Origin: Zeugodacus cucurbitae
Lineage: Eukaryota > Arthropoda > Insecta > Diptera > Tephritidae
Assembly (NCBI RefSeq): GCF_028554725.1
Contig: NC_071672.1
Coordinates: 415,001-479,000, forward strand
Length of the DNA stretch: 64,000 nucleotides
Direction of reading: 5' to 3'
The notes beneath the pieces were generated by a model, which saw only the letters and a list, made by a program, of their open reading frames with translations, made no database searches and had not been told where the DNA came from. A program made the translations under genes and the position numbers. Every line of letters begins with the position of its first letter. Positions within the stretch are counted from its first letter, which is position 1. Of the stretch, positions 11,792 to 22,487 are shown one piece after another.

Positions 11792-12593
11792 CATTCGTTA
11801 GTTAGCTTTCGACACGGATAGACGTGCATGCGCATCGTGATTTTCTGAGTGATTTTTCAAGGCGAGTTGTTGTTGCGATTTTTCGGTATTCTCTTTTGTG
11901 CGGTCATTTTTTTACGCGGTGTGTGATAGGCACCGTTATTGCCTGGCGTGCGTGAATAGTGAATACGTGATCGCGTGTGTTGTTGGTGTAAGTGCACATT
12001 TTTGTGTATTCTTGCATATCATACGCGCGTGGCTTGCGGTATTTCTTGCGTTTGTTGTTGGTGGGCTGTCGCACAGTTTCAGTGGTTTACCGTGTTGTTG
12101 GTATTCCCGCTGGCTGGATTGCCTACCGGTGAGTGCTGAGCTGAGCGCCTGGTGTTCGGTTGCACTTGTTTCGGGTCTGCTCGGACAGTTTTGCCCAAAG
12201 GGTGCTAGCAACTGTACCAGTGCTGAAGTAGCTGACTGGTGTGCAGATTACGGTCTTAGAAGTAACTGTTTAGCCTACGGTGCGATTCGGTGCAGTACCA
12301 CAGCGTTTGACTCGCGACCGTTACGGGGACATAGATCCGTCCGGCGGTCTTTTTGAGTAACCCTTTCTGGGCCTTTGGCTGGAGTTGTGGGCTGTGCCAT
12401 CGCGAGAGCGCCTTAATCGACCGCTTGGGTGGTGACTGCTACAGAGCGGGTGTGCGTGTAGGTCAGCATCTTCAGTGCGTTTCAGTCGCTCGTGCTTGGA
12501 GAGCAGCTGTTCTCGAGTTTTATCTGAGCGGGTGGCTTCTGTGCCAGTGTTCGCCGGCGTAACATCCTGTCTGGGGGTAGGCCAAAGTTGAGA

Positions 12594-14057
12594 ATGCCTC
12601 CACCACGGAGGAGGAGGGTTCAGTCCCTCGATGAAAGCGACGGATCGGGCCCCACAACCGTGATGGTTGAAACGTCATCGGGTGACGAGGAGGTGAGGCC
12701 AGCGGTGAGGTCTCCGCCGCGGAGGAGGTCGCGTTTGGGGTCGCCTCTGTTGATTAAATCGGAGGATGGCGGGAGTGAGAGCGGTAGCGGAATAGGTGGC
12801 ACCGCTGAAAAAGCGGTTGCTCACCCCGCAGTTTCGGGTACTGCTAAGCCTGCTGAGAGTGGCGGTAACAGCGGCACTGGGAAGGGCGTCGCGGATAAGG
12901 GCGTCGCGAAAAAGGGCATCGCTAAAAAGAGCGTCGCGAAGGGGGGTTCGACGAAAGTCAACTCGGTAAATGAGGGGAGGAAAAGTGAGTGTGGAGGTAA
13001 TGGGGGTGTGGTTGGGGGAGGCGCTATCAGCCATGTCTCTGCCGCCTTGGTGTTTGGGGTGAAAGATTTTGAGGTCACTACCGCGAATGTGCTGATGGAG
13101 CTTGCCTCGAAGTACGAGGCGCTCCTGATGACGGTAGTAACCGAGAATGCCCATCTTCGCGGTCAGGTTGACGCTCTCAGGGGGGGTTGTGGGGGATCTA
13201 TTCCCCAACCGAAGAGGTCGGTTGTGGGTTTGGCTCCGGCTGAGTCGGTGTGTGCGCCTCCAGCACCTGTGTTGGAGGCGATTGCTCCGGCATTGCCGAA
13301 GCCCGTGGAGACGTGGTCGGTGGTGGTGCGAAGCAAAGCGCCGACCACCTCCTCTAAGGAGGTGATTAAGAAGGTCGTGAAGGAGGTGGGACCTTCATCC
13401 GGAGTGCGAGTACACGAGGTGAAGCCGATTAAGGGTGGTGGGGTGGTTATTCGCACCCCCTCTGTTTTAGAGAGGGAAAAGGTGGCGAATAATGCCAAAT
13501 TTGGGGAGGTGGGATTGGATGTGACTGTGAACCGGAAGTTGGGTCCGCGGATTGTGGTTCAGGGGGTTCACACCGAAATCTCCCATGATGACTTCATGGA
13601 GGAGCTCTTTCGGTTGAACCTCCAGGACGTCAGCCCTGAGGCACGAAAGTTGGATGTGCGGATGGTCAGTCGGCCCTGGAAGGTGGCCGCTGATGGTAGC
13701 ACCAACGTTGTCCTTGACGGTTCGGACAAATCAATGTCCGCCCTCTTGGAAGCGGGAAGGTGCTACATAAAGTGGTTTTCCTTCAGGGTTCGACCGGATA
13801 CCCCTGTTGCTGGCTGCTTCCGGTGTATGGGTTTTGACCATAGAGTGGCTGAGTGTAGGGCCAAATCAGATGTCTGTAGGAGGTGCGGTCAGGAAGGCCA
13901 CAGAGCTGCCGGTTGCGTCAATGCACCCCATTGTCGCAACTGTGCATTTAAGGGTAGGCCAGCTGGGCATCTTATGATGTCCGCTGTCTGCCCGATATAC
14001 TGTGGCGTTGTTGAGCGCGCCCTCGCCAGACACTTATGGGGGGTATGTTTCAGCTAA
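12594..14057 (+). CDS. R1-A ORF1, gag-like nucleic-acid-binding protein
   Basis: A 487-residue open frame. The ATG at 12594 is chosen because MPPPRRRR aligns with the other R1 copies; the frame could open at a TTG at 12588. The order is an Arg-rich N-terminus, a Lys-rich 5-residue repeat (GVADK/GVAKK-type, 12885-12950), a middle RNA-binding region, and three C-terminal Cys/His knuckles (CFRCMGFDHRVAEC, CRRCGQEGHRAAGC, CRNCAFKGRPAGHLMMSAVC) typical of R1 ORF1. About nine residues are missing at SHVSAA compared with R1-F. The normal stop TGA is TTA here, so the protein runs six residues further (LWGVCFS). It may be translatable but is probably inert. Confidence 0.82.
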   Translation: MPPPRRRRVQSLDESDGSGPTTVMVETSSGDEEVRPAVRSPPRRRSRLGSPLLIKSEDGGSESGSGIGGTAEKAVAHPAVSGTAKPAESGGNSGTGKGVADKGVAKKGIAKKSVAKGGSTKVNSVNEGRKSECGGNGGVVGGGAISHVSAALVFGVKDFEVTTANVLMELASKYEALLMTVVTENAHLRGQVDALRGGCGGSIPQPKRSVVGLAPAESVCAPPAPVLEAIAPALPKPVETWSVVVRSKAPTTSSKEVIKKVVKEVGPSSGVRVHEVKPIKGGGVVIRTPSVLEREKVANNAKFGEVGLDVTVNRKLGPRIVVQGVHTEISHDDFMEELFRLNLQDVSPEARKLDVRMVSRPWKVAADGSTNVVLDGSDKSMSALLEAGRCYIKWFSFRVRPDTPVAGCFRCMGFDHRVAECRAKSDVCRRCGQEGHRAAGCVNAPHCRNCAFKGRPAGHLMMSAVCPIYCGVVERALARHLWGVCFS

Positions 14058-16886
14058 ATTGTCAGGGATCGTATGCCGTGATGTGTGAGTTGGCGGTAGA
14101 ATGATTGTCGCTAGTTTGTATTGCAAATTTAGCGAGCCCCTAGAGCCCTGGGCTACATGGATAAGCTACTACTACTGGGGAGTAGTAGCCCATTTATCCT
14201 AGGGTTGGATGCGAATGCCTCGTCCTCGATGTGGTTTAGTAAGGTATCCAGACATTCGTCTGGATATCAAAGCCACATCCGAGGCGAGGTATTGAGTGAA
14301 TGGGTGGTGGCTAAGAGCCTCCACATTTTGAATGAGCCGAGTGAATGGTTTACGTTTGAGGGGCCTAGGGGTATGAGTGATATTGACGTAACGTTAATGA
14401 ATGAGGCAGCAAGGAGAGCGTTTGACGTCAGTTGGGAGATTATGGGAGGGTGGGGATTGAGTGACCAACCCAATTTGTATCAAATTATGGCTTCTCCGCA
14501 ATCCCCACCCTCGACGTACGTGAGTCCATTGCGACGATGGCGTACCTCTGGTACTGACTGGAACCAATATGAACAGAATGAAAGGGAAGCGGTATTGGAA
14601 ATACCGCTTAGTGAGTTTGAGGAACTGGGGGTGGACGAGCAAATTGCTCGGCTGTATGAGTTGGTCTGGTGTGTTAATGGTAGGGTTTTCAGGAAGTATG
14701 AAAGTTCTAGGATTAGGAAAATTAAGTGGTGGACGAATGAGTTAACCATGAAGAGGAGGACTGTCCGGCGGTTGAGACGAAAGTTTCAGCGTGCTCGGCG
14801 GTCCAATTCGGATAGGTTATCCCAGATCAGATATGATTTTAGTTGTGCGGTTAGAGAGTATAAGGATATGCTTGTGAGAATAAAAGAAGAGGAATGGAGG
14901 AGCTTTGTTGGGGAGAATAGGGACGACCCTTGTGGGCAGGTCTACAGGATCTGCAGGGGTCGTAAGAGGGAGGATATCACCTCACTCCGCGTTGGTGACT
15001 CTGTGTTATCAACGTGGAGAGAGTGTGCGGAGGTTCTGTTAGGAGCGTTCTTTCTCAGGGCTGAGGTTCAGGCACCTCAAGCACAAGAGGTACCTGTTCC
15101 TCCACTAGAAGATGAGGAGTTGGGATACGCCTTTGGCCTGGCTAGGTCTAAACGGTCCCCAGGTTTTGATGGTTTGAACGGAGAGATGTGCAAAAGCTTG
15201 TCGAAGTTCATTCCGGAATACTTGGAGGCCATTTATAACAAGTGCGTGTGGGAGGGATATTTTCCACGTGAGTGGAAAAGTGCCAGGGTCGTCCCTCTCC
15301 TGAAGTCCCCTGATAAGATCAGGAGTGATCCTCGTTCTTATCGGGGCATCAGCCTTCTTCCGGTGCTTGGAAAAGTACTGGAGACGGTTATGGTGGAACG
15401 ACTTCAGGAGCTAACGCGGGGTATGTGGTCGGATAGACCGTATGGGTTCAGGAAGATGCGTGGATGTATGTGCAGAATGTTGTTAGGGAGAATGTCAACA
15501 AGTATGTCCTAGGCATATTTGTTGACTTCAAGGGGGCATTCGATTATCTGATCTGGGATCGAGTGATAGAACGGTTAGAGGAACTTGGCTGTCCGGAAAT
15601 TAATAATCTCTGCGAAGCTACTTTTCGGACAGAAAAGCCTCTATCGTTGGAATGAATGGGAGTGTGGAGATTGGAGTGGCTCGTGGCTGTCCGCAGGGAT
15701 CCATCTGTGGTCCATATATATGGAACCTCATGATGGACTCTCTGCTTGGGCAGCTCGAACCACTCTGTAAGTGTTGTGCGTATGCGGACGACCTCCTTCT
15801 CCTTGTTGAAGGTCGCTCAAGGCGTGAGTTGGATCGGGTGGGAGGACAATTTTTAGACACAACTGGGGGATAAGTGTGAGCGTAGACATCTCGATGGACA
15901 AAACGGTGACAATGCTTTTAAAAGGCAGACTGTCACCGGGGCGTCCACCGGTTGTCCGAGTGAATGGGGTCGGCATCAGGTATGTGACGCAAGTCAAGTA
16001 CCTGGGGTTGACCATGAGTGAAAGAATGTGTTTGACTCCACACTTTGTGAGTGTGAAGGTGAGACTGCAGGCGGTCGTAGGTAAGGTTATGCGCGTTTTA
16101 CGGAGTGGTTGGGGCCTCGGACGTCGTGCTGTTCGCACCATATATCGCGGCTTATTTGTGGCTTGTGCCACTTATGGGGCTGCTGTATGGTGGCGAGCGT
16201 CCACGACGGTCTTCGGTCGCCGAAAGCTTCTCTCCGTCCAGCGTTGCATGATGCTCGCCTGTCTGCCTGTATGTCGCACCGTTTCTACGGATGCGTTGCA
16301 GGTGTTACTAGGTGCGCCCCCTCTTGACCTGGTTGTCATACAGCGTGCTGTATCATTCAGGTTAAGAAGGGGTCTGAGTGTGTCATTGCTGCGGAATGAT
16401 TTGATTTCCGATGATGATGTGGAGAGGGAGGGTTGTCTAGGGAGCAAGAGGCTTCTAGATGATAGGGTCAGGTGTAGCTGGCCAGACCGTTGGGACAATA
16501 GTCTCAATGGTCGGGTGACTTATGAGTACATCCGGGACGTTAGGTATGTAGAAGGAAACCCAGACTTCAGATTCTGTCTAAGTCTGGGTTTCCTGCTTAC
16601 GGGGCATGAGCCTCTTAATGCATTCTTGCATAAGAGGCACCTTGCAGATAGTCCAGAGTGTATGTGTGGGGCGTGTGTTGAGGATTGGGTGCATGTTATA
16701 GCGGAATGCCCGATGTACTCAGACATTAGGGACCTTGGGGGTATGGGGATTAGTTGGACTGATGGACGGTTAGATGTTAGTGGTGTGATCTCCACTAGTC
16801 GGAATGCCGAACCGTTAGGGTCGTTTGAAAGATTTGCGCGCGTGTTGTTCAGGCGGCGAAGACAATTGGCTGAAGACCGGGGTTAG
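14036..16886 (+). pseudogene. R1-A ORF2 endonuclease/reverse transcriptase (broken)
   Basis: ORF2 would nick 28S and reverse-transcribe R1 RNA. A deletion of about 208 nt just after 14090 removes most of the first half of the APE endonuclease. The same 4-nt loss (GAGCCCTGGGC for GAGCCCTACCTGGGC, near 14145) is seen in R1-C. Downstream are LGLDANASSSMW and SDIDVTL, then the RT domain. A 17-nt deletion near 15455 and a small insertion near 15602 shift the frame. YADD is at 15781-15792. The C-terminus has the CMCGACVEDWVHVIAECP zinc motif of R1 proteins and stops at 16886. Confidence 0.88.
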
Positions 16887-17287
16887 CTTCTGGTATGAAA
16901 GGTGTATGAATTGGATGAGAGAATGGGATTCAATCCTTGGTCACCAGTCCAGAGCTGTATGGAAGCTCAACTGGTAGTAGTTTCGACTACGAGGTCTGAC
17001 CGGAGACCTAACTCTGGTACCACGGGGGGCAGAAGCCCTTGGAGTTCGCTCCAACCTGCTCATGCGGACTGGCCCCTCGGGGAGTATCGTGGTGGTTGTG
17101 ATTCAATACCCAAATGCGGGGAGAGTGACTTTGGTCACTCAATGTGACACGCCAATTGGTACCGAATAATGCGTAGCATTTTCGGGGCGCTGATCATCGC
17201 ATTGATTTGATCCGCTGTGCTTTTGAGCACCGTGGAGTAAGACCGTCGTCGGCAGGTACCCACGTTAATTATTGATTTGATTGATAT

Positions 17288-17630
17288 TGGGTTTTGATGC
17301 AAGCTTCTTGATCAAAGTACCATGAGTTTGTTATATAATTGTAAACATATTTTAATGAAATGATAGCATTTCGGTGTTAATGTTATAATTAAAATTTGGT
17401 ATAACTCCAACACTCAGGTATGATCCAATTCAAGGACATTGCCAGGTGGGGAGTTTGACTGGGGCGGTACATCTCTCAAATAATAACGGAGGTGTCCCAA
17501 GGCCAGCTCAGTGCGGACAGAAACCACACATAGAGCAAAAGGGCAAATGCTGACTTGATCTCGGTGTTCAGTACACACAGAGACAGCAAAAGCTCGGCCT
17601 ATCGATCCTTTTGGTTTAAAGAGTTTTTAA

Positions 17631-17675
<45 letters not shown>

Positions 17676-17720
17676 GGCCAAGCGTTCATAGCGACGTCGC
17701 TTTTTGATCCTTCGATGTCG
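17288..17720 (+). rRNA. 28S rRNA: 28S rRNA fragment (3' domain) between R1 and Helitron
   Basis: The segment from GGGTTTTGATGCAAGCTTCT to CTTTTTGATCCTTCGATGTCG is collinear with 52650-53083 in the intact 3' end of 28S. It keeps the conserved GGATAACTGGCTTGTGGC. It is joined on the left to R1-A with loss of the R1 target and about 250 nt of 28S, and on the right directly to Helitron coding sequence. Confidence 0.93.
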
Positions 17721-18880
17721 TAGAAGTATAATGGGTGAACCGACTTTCAGGACCAAACTATGCGGTGGCAGACCGGGGGGATCCAAAGAATTCAAGAATT
17801 CAGTTGGATAATTGACTATTTCATCTTGATTCAAAACGCTATCAATCGATGTATATGTTGTAGCTTCTCCTGGCAGTTTTTCTTGAATGGCAAAATTGAT
17901 TTCGTTGACGTGTACATTTTTCGGTGCCAATATTGCGCATTCACTTAAATAATCGTGGCTTTGATAGTGTTGAACAATATTCGGAAATACACTTTCAATC
18001 AATTCTTCTTTCGATTGTAAAAGTGTACAAAAGTTGTTCGGCAATGTGTTCAAACCGGTATCATCGATTGGTATTTTGCCTTCGCCAACGTCCAACAACT
18101 GCTTCGAAAACGCCGCTGCGGATCGATCGTTTTGCAATTGGTCTCGCATGTTGATGGTAAGAGTCAGCCTTTGAACATGTCTGCACAAAACTGACGATTT
18201 TAAACATGCGTTTATTTCGTCGGCAGGAGTTGATCGAGGAATGACTGGCAAAGTTTGCCGAAAATCGCCAGATAATAAGACTAATGCTCCGCCAAAAAGT
18301 TGTTGCTTTTGGCGTAAATCTTGCATTGTTCTATTGAAAGCTTCGAATGACTTTTTGTTAGCCATTGGGCACTCATCCCATAGAACTATTCCAGCTCCTC
18401 GCAAAACTTTTGTCATTGCTGAATTCCTCGATATGCTGAATTGCTGAATGCAGCGATGCCTGACGAATCAATTGCCAGCGCAATTTTCTGCTGTGACCGT
18501 ATAGTAGCAAGAATCAAAGAGATCAGAAACGTTTTCCCTATACCACCGGGCGCATCCAGAAAGTAGAATCCACCGGCGTTATTGTCAACCGCTCGTATAA
18601 TCTTATCATAAGCATTTTCTGCTAAATATTCAATTTGGTAATGTTAGCTTGTATGAAAGCACACAATTCATTGCAATCGTTTTGTTGTTCACGTTGAAGC
18701 TCATGGTCAAGCATATCAATCGCTGAACGATTGGGCGCAGTTATGCCAAGTTGCGCTAATGCCTTATTCGCAATTGTAAGGCACAGATCTTCAACCAATA
18801 TCAAAGCATCATTATACATTTGTAATGAAGCATTCCAAGTGAAATATTGTGGTATTTCGGAATATAGTAATGTTCTTGCA
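17721..18880 (-). pseudogene. Helitron B helicase fragment
   Basis: PIF1-like helicase parts on the minus strand: a piece near 18880-18620 with ARTLLYSEIPQYFTWNAS and the DHELQREQQ segment, then WDECPMANKKS, GDFRQTLPVIPRS and LKSSVLCRHVQRLTLTINM. The last open piece (18416-17649) reads out of the Helitron at 17721 into antisense 28S, giving a meaningless C-terminus. Walker A lies at about 18530-18555, but the frame is lost around it. An internal deletion near 18432 removes the helicase segment that B2 carries at 56460-56550. Not functional. Confidence 0.82.
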
Positions 18881-19051
18881 AATTCATTTTTTTTTTTTTT
18901 GCAAAACGTGCAATGATACACACATTAAATTTCTTATGTGCACCCTCCACACAGACCCCAATCACCCCTGAAAATTTCATTGAAATCGGGTAAGCCGTCT
19001 AGGAGGAGTATGCGAACAGGAAGTTTTGCCACTTAATTTCATATATATAGA
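17721..19051 (-). mobile_element. Helitron family B, partial copy
   Basis: On the minus strand the copy starts with a proper Helitron 5' end (TCTATATATATGAAATTAAG, plus-strand end 19051, next host base T). It runs through a noncoding leader shared with the copy at 55966 and then helicase coding sequence. It breaks off in the helicase at 17721, where it is fused to 28S, so the 3' end with CTAG is missing. An internal deletion lies near 18432. Confidence 0.87.
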
Positions 19052-19164
19052 TAATAAGAAGAAAAATCTAAGTTTAACATTATTAATTAAGTTTAATAGT
19101 AATACTTTGGATTAAGTATTTTATATTATTATGTATTGAAAAAAATAAAATATATATTGCTTCC
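19052..19164 (+). other. intergenic-spacer fragment with an empty Helitron site
   Basis: AT-rich spacer matching the sequence after the true 28S end at 58012-58083 and then 58612-58640, but without the 528-bp Helitron between them. The undisturbed joint is at 19131/19132 (ATTATTA|TGTATTG). It is flanked by Helitron B and a truncated R1. Confidence 0.85.
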
Positions 19165-20115
19165 TAGGAAGCAAGTGGCTTCTAGATGACAGGGTTAGGA
19201 GTAGGTGGCAAGACCGTTGGGATAATAGCCCTAACGGTCGTGTGACTTATGAGTACATTCGGGATGTTGGGTTTGTAGAGGAAAACCCAGACTTCAGATT
19301 CTGTATGAGTCTGGGTTTCCTATTTACGGGGCATGGGCCTTTGAATGCTTTTTTGCATCAGAGGCACCTCTCTGATGGAATGGAATGTATGTGTGGGGCG
19401 CGTGTTGAGGATTGAGTGCATGTTATTGCTGAATGCCCGATGTACTCGGGCATTAGGGACCTTGGGGGTATGGGGATTAGTTGGACTGATGGACGGTTAG
19501 ATGTTAGTGGTGTGATCTCCACTAGTTGGGATGCCGAACGATTAGAATTATTTGGTGTGTTTGCGCGTGAGGTGTTTAAGCGGCGAAGACAATTAGCTGG
19601 AAACTAAGTATAGTTTCTTTGTGTGAATGGTGTGTGTATTGTGTGTGTATTGGATGAGAGAATGGGGTCCAACCCCTGGTCACCAGTCCAGAGCAGTATG
19701 GAAGCTCAACTGGTAGTAGTTTTTTGGCTACGAGATCTGACCGGAGACTTAATTCTGGTACCACGGGGAGTAGGAGCCTTTGGTGTTCGCTCCAACCTAC
19801 TCGTGCGGACTGGCCCCTCGGGGAGTATCGTGGTGGTTGTGGTTTAATACCCGAATGCGGGGAGAGTGATATTTGTCACTCAATGTGGAGTTGCATTGCA
19901 ACCGGGTGCCGGACCCAAAGTACGGCATAGGTTTTAGATAGGCCTCGAACCCCACCAAGGTGGTTAGTGTGTCCATTCCACACGCCAATTGGTACTGAAT
20001 AATGCATTGCATTTTTCGGGGCGCTGATCATCGCATTGATTTGATCCGCTGTGCTTTTGAGCACCGTGGAGTAAGGCCGTCGTCGGCAGGTACCCACGTT
20101 AATCCCACCGGACGT
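19165..20115 (+). mobile_element. R1: R1 element B (5'-truncated)
   Basis: The R1 sequence begins inside the ORF2 C-terminus at CTAGGAAGCAAG and runs to the R1 3' end ATCCCACCGGACGT. The ORF2 remnant carries TGA for TGG at 19413-19415 in the zinc-motif segment and its frame ends at 19607. The coding part and early 3' UTR are of the D/F type, but the terminal bases are of the A/G type. The following 20116-20127 is an incomplete target (TGTCCCTATCTA). Confidence 0.88.
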
Positions 20116-20133
20116 TGTCCCTATCTATATTCT
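20116..20133 (+). repeat. partial R1 target and filler at a head-to-tail junction
   Basis: TGTCCCTATCTA (12 of 14 target bases) is followed by six extra bases (TATTCT) before the usual R1 5' start CATTCGTTAG. Extra bases at R1 5' junctions are known from imprecise second-strand events. Confidence 0.8.
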
Positions 20134-21034
20134 CATTCGTTAGTTGGCTTTCGACGCGGATAGACGTGCGTGCGCATCGTGATTTTTCCCGGTGAGTTTT
20201 CTTTGCGAATTGTTGGTAGACATTTTTCGGTATTCCCTTTTGTGCGGATATTTGCTTTCGTGTGTGATAGGCACCGTTATTGCCTGGCGTGGGTAGCTAG
20301 TGTCGTTGTTGCTACGGTCGCGTGTGATTTTGTGTGACTGCACACTTTTGTGCATTCTTTGCATTTTTGTGCGCGCGTGGTAACGGGCTTCGGTACGGGT
20401 GAGTGTTTTTGTACAGTCGCGGTTGACTGTACGGCGTGTACTGGTAAGTAAAACTTTGTTGTTTTCCTTAAGTAGCGTGGGTATCCACACGTTTGTTGTT
20501 GGTGGGCTGTCGCACAGTTTCAGTGGTTTACCGTGTTGTTGGTATTCCTGCTGGCTGGATTGCCTACCAGGGAGTGTTGTGCTGAGCGTCTGGCGTTCAG
20601 TTGCACTTGTGTTGGGCTTGCTCGGACAGGTTTGCCCAAAGGGTGCTGGCGACTGTCCCAGTGCTGAAGTAGCTGACTGGTGTGCAGATTACGGTTGTAG
20701 AAGTAACTGTTAGCCTACGGTGCGATTCGGTGCAGTACCACAGCGGTTGACTCGCGACCGTTACGGGGACATAGATCTGTCCGGCGGTCTTTTTGAGTAA
20801 CCTTTTTCCAGACCTTTGGTTGGAGTTGTGGGCTGTGCCCTCGCGAGAGCGCATTAATCGACCGCTTAGGTGGTCACTGCTATAGAGCGGGTTTGTGTGT
20901 AGGTCGGCATCTTCAGTGCGTTCAGTCGCTCGTGCTTGGAGAGCAGCTGTTCTCGAGTTTAGCCTGAACGGGTGGCTTCTGCGCCAGTGTTTCGCCAGCG
21001 TATCAGCTTGCATGCGGGTAGTCTGGAGGTGTTA

Positions 21035-22487
21035 ATGCCTCCACCACGGAGAAGGAGGGTTAAGTCCCTCGCTGAAAGCGAAGGGTCGGGCCCCACAACC
21101 GTAATGGTGGAAACATCGTCGTGCGATGAGGAGGTGAGGCCACCGGTGAGGTCTCCACCGCGGAGGAGGGCGCGTTTGGGGTCGCCTCTGTTGGCGAATT
21201 CGAGGGACGGAAGCGGTAATGGTAGCGGAATAGGTGGCACCGATGAAAAAGCGGTTGTTCATCCCGCATGTTCGGTGAAGTCGGGCGAGGCGAAAAGCGG
21301 TACGGTCGTTGCGGAGAATGGTGTCGCGAGTAAGGGCGCCGTTAAGAAGGGTGCCGCTAAGAAGGCTGTCGCGAGTGGGAGGGAATTGGAAAAGAAGGGA
21401 GAGAAAAAGGGGGGGTGAAACTATTGGGGGTGTGGTTGGGGGATGCGTTATCAGCCATGTTGCTGCCATGAAGGCAGTAACGGCTGAATTAAACGCCCTA
21501 GTGTTTGGGGTTAAAGATTTTGTGGTCACTACCGCGAAGGGGCTGATGGAGCTTGCCTCGAAGTACGAGGCGCTCCTGATGACGGTAGTAACCGAGAATG
21601 CCCATCTTCGCGGTCAGGTTGACGCTCTCAGGGGGGGTTGTGGGGGATCTATTCCCCAACCAAAGATGTCGGTTGGGGGTTTGGCTCCGGCAAAGTCGGT
21701 GCGTGCGCCTCAGGCACCTGTGTTGGAGGCGATTGCTCCGGCACTGCCGAAGCCCGTTGAGACGTGGTCGGTAGTGGTGCGAAGCAAAGCCCCGACCACC
21801 TCTTCTAAGGAGGTTATCAAGAAAGTTGTGAAGGAGGTGGGACCTTCCCTCGGAGTGCGAGTGCACGAGGTGAAGCCGATTAAGGGTGGTGGGGTGGTTA
21901 TTCGCACCCCCTCTGTTTTAGAGAGGGAAAAGGTGGCGAATAATGCCAAATTTGGGGAGGTGGGATTGGATGTGACTGTGAACCGGAAGTTGGGTCCGCG
22001 GGTTGTGGTTCAGGGGGTTCACACCGAAATCTCCCATGATGACTTCATGGAGGAGCTCTTTCGGTTGAACCTCCAGGACGTCAGCCCTGAGGCACGAAAG
22101 TCGGATGGGCGGATGGTCAGTCGGCCCTGGAAGGTGGCCGCTGATGGTAGCACCAACGTTGTCCTTGAGGGTTCGGACAAATCAATGTCCGCCCTCTTGG
22201 AAGCGGGAAGGTGCTACATAAAGTGGTTTTCCTTCAGGGTTCGACCGGATACCCCTGTCGCTGGCTGCTTCCGGTGTATGGGTTTTGACCATTGAGTGGC
22301 TGAGTGTAGGGCCAAATCAGATGTCTGTAGGAGGTGCGGTCAGGGAGGCCACAGAGCTGCCGGTTGCGTCAATGCACCCCATTGTCGCAACTGTGCATTT
22401 AAGGGTAGGCCAGCTGGGCATCTTATGATGTCCGCTGTCTGCCCGATATACTGTGGCGTTGTTGAGCGCGCCCTCGCCAGACACTGA
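21035..22487 (+). pseudogene. R1-C ORF1 (broken)
   Basis: The gag-like ORF1 starts with MPPPRRRRVKSL at the ATG 21035. Its Lys-rich repeat is degenerate (GVASK, GAVKK, GAAKK). A frameshift in the G-run near 21412 and a nonsense change at 22294-22296 (CAT TGA where relatives have CAT AGA) stop it before the first knuckle is complete. The remaining two Cys/His knuckles are still open to 22487. The stop overlaps the ORF2 start as TGATG (22485-22489). Confidence 0.88.

Larger units (their letters stand above)
11792..17269 (+). mobile_element. R1: R1 element A (near full length)
   Basis: A 5.5-kb non-LTR retrotransposon of the R1 clade. It has a 5' UTR (11792-12593, beginning CATTCGTTAG), ORF1, ORF2 and a 3' UTR (16887-17269). 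The 3' UTR lacks about 110 bp at 17145 and the last bases after CACGTTAAT are lost. A filler of about 18 bases then joins it to a downstream part of 28S at 17288. ORF2 is broken. Confidence 0.93.

Noticed and set aside
15728..16795. Long antisense frames over R1 ORF2, repeated in all R1 copies
   Set aside because: They are shadows of the GC-biased sense frame, are conserved only because the copies are near identical, and show no protein family features.
17649..17720. C-terminus of the Helitron B helicase frame ending at 17649
   Set aside because: The last residues are read from antisense 28S across a rearrangement joint, so they are not part of a real protein.
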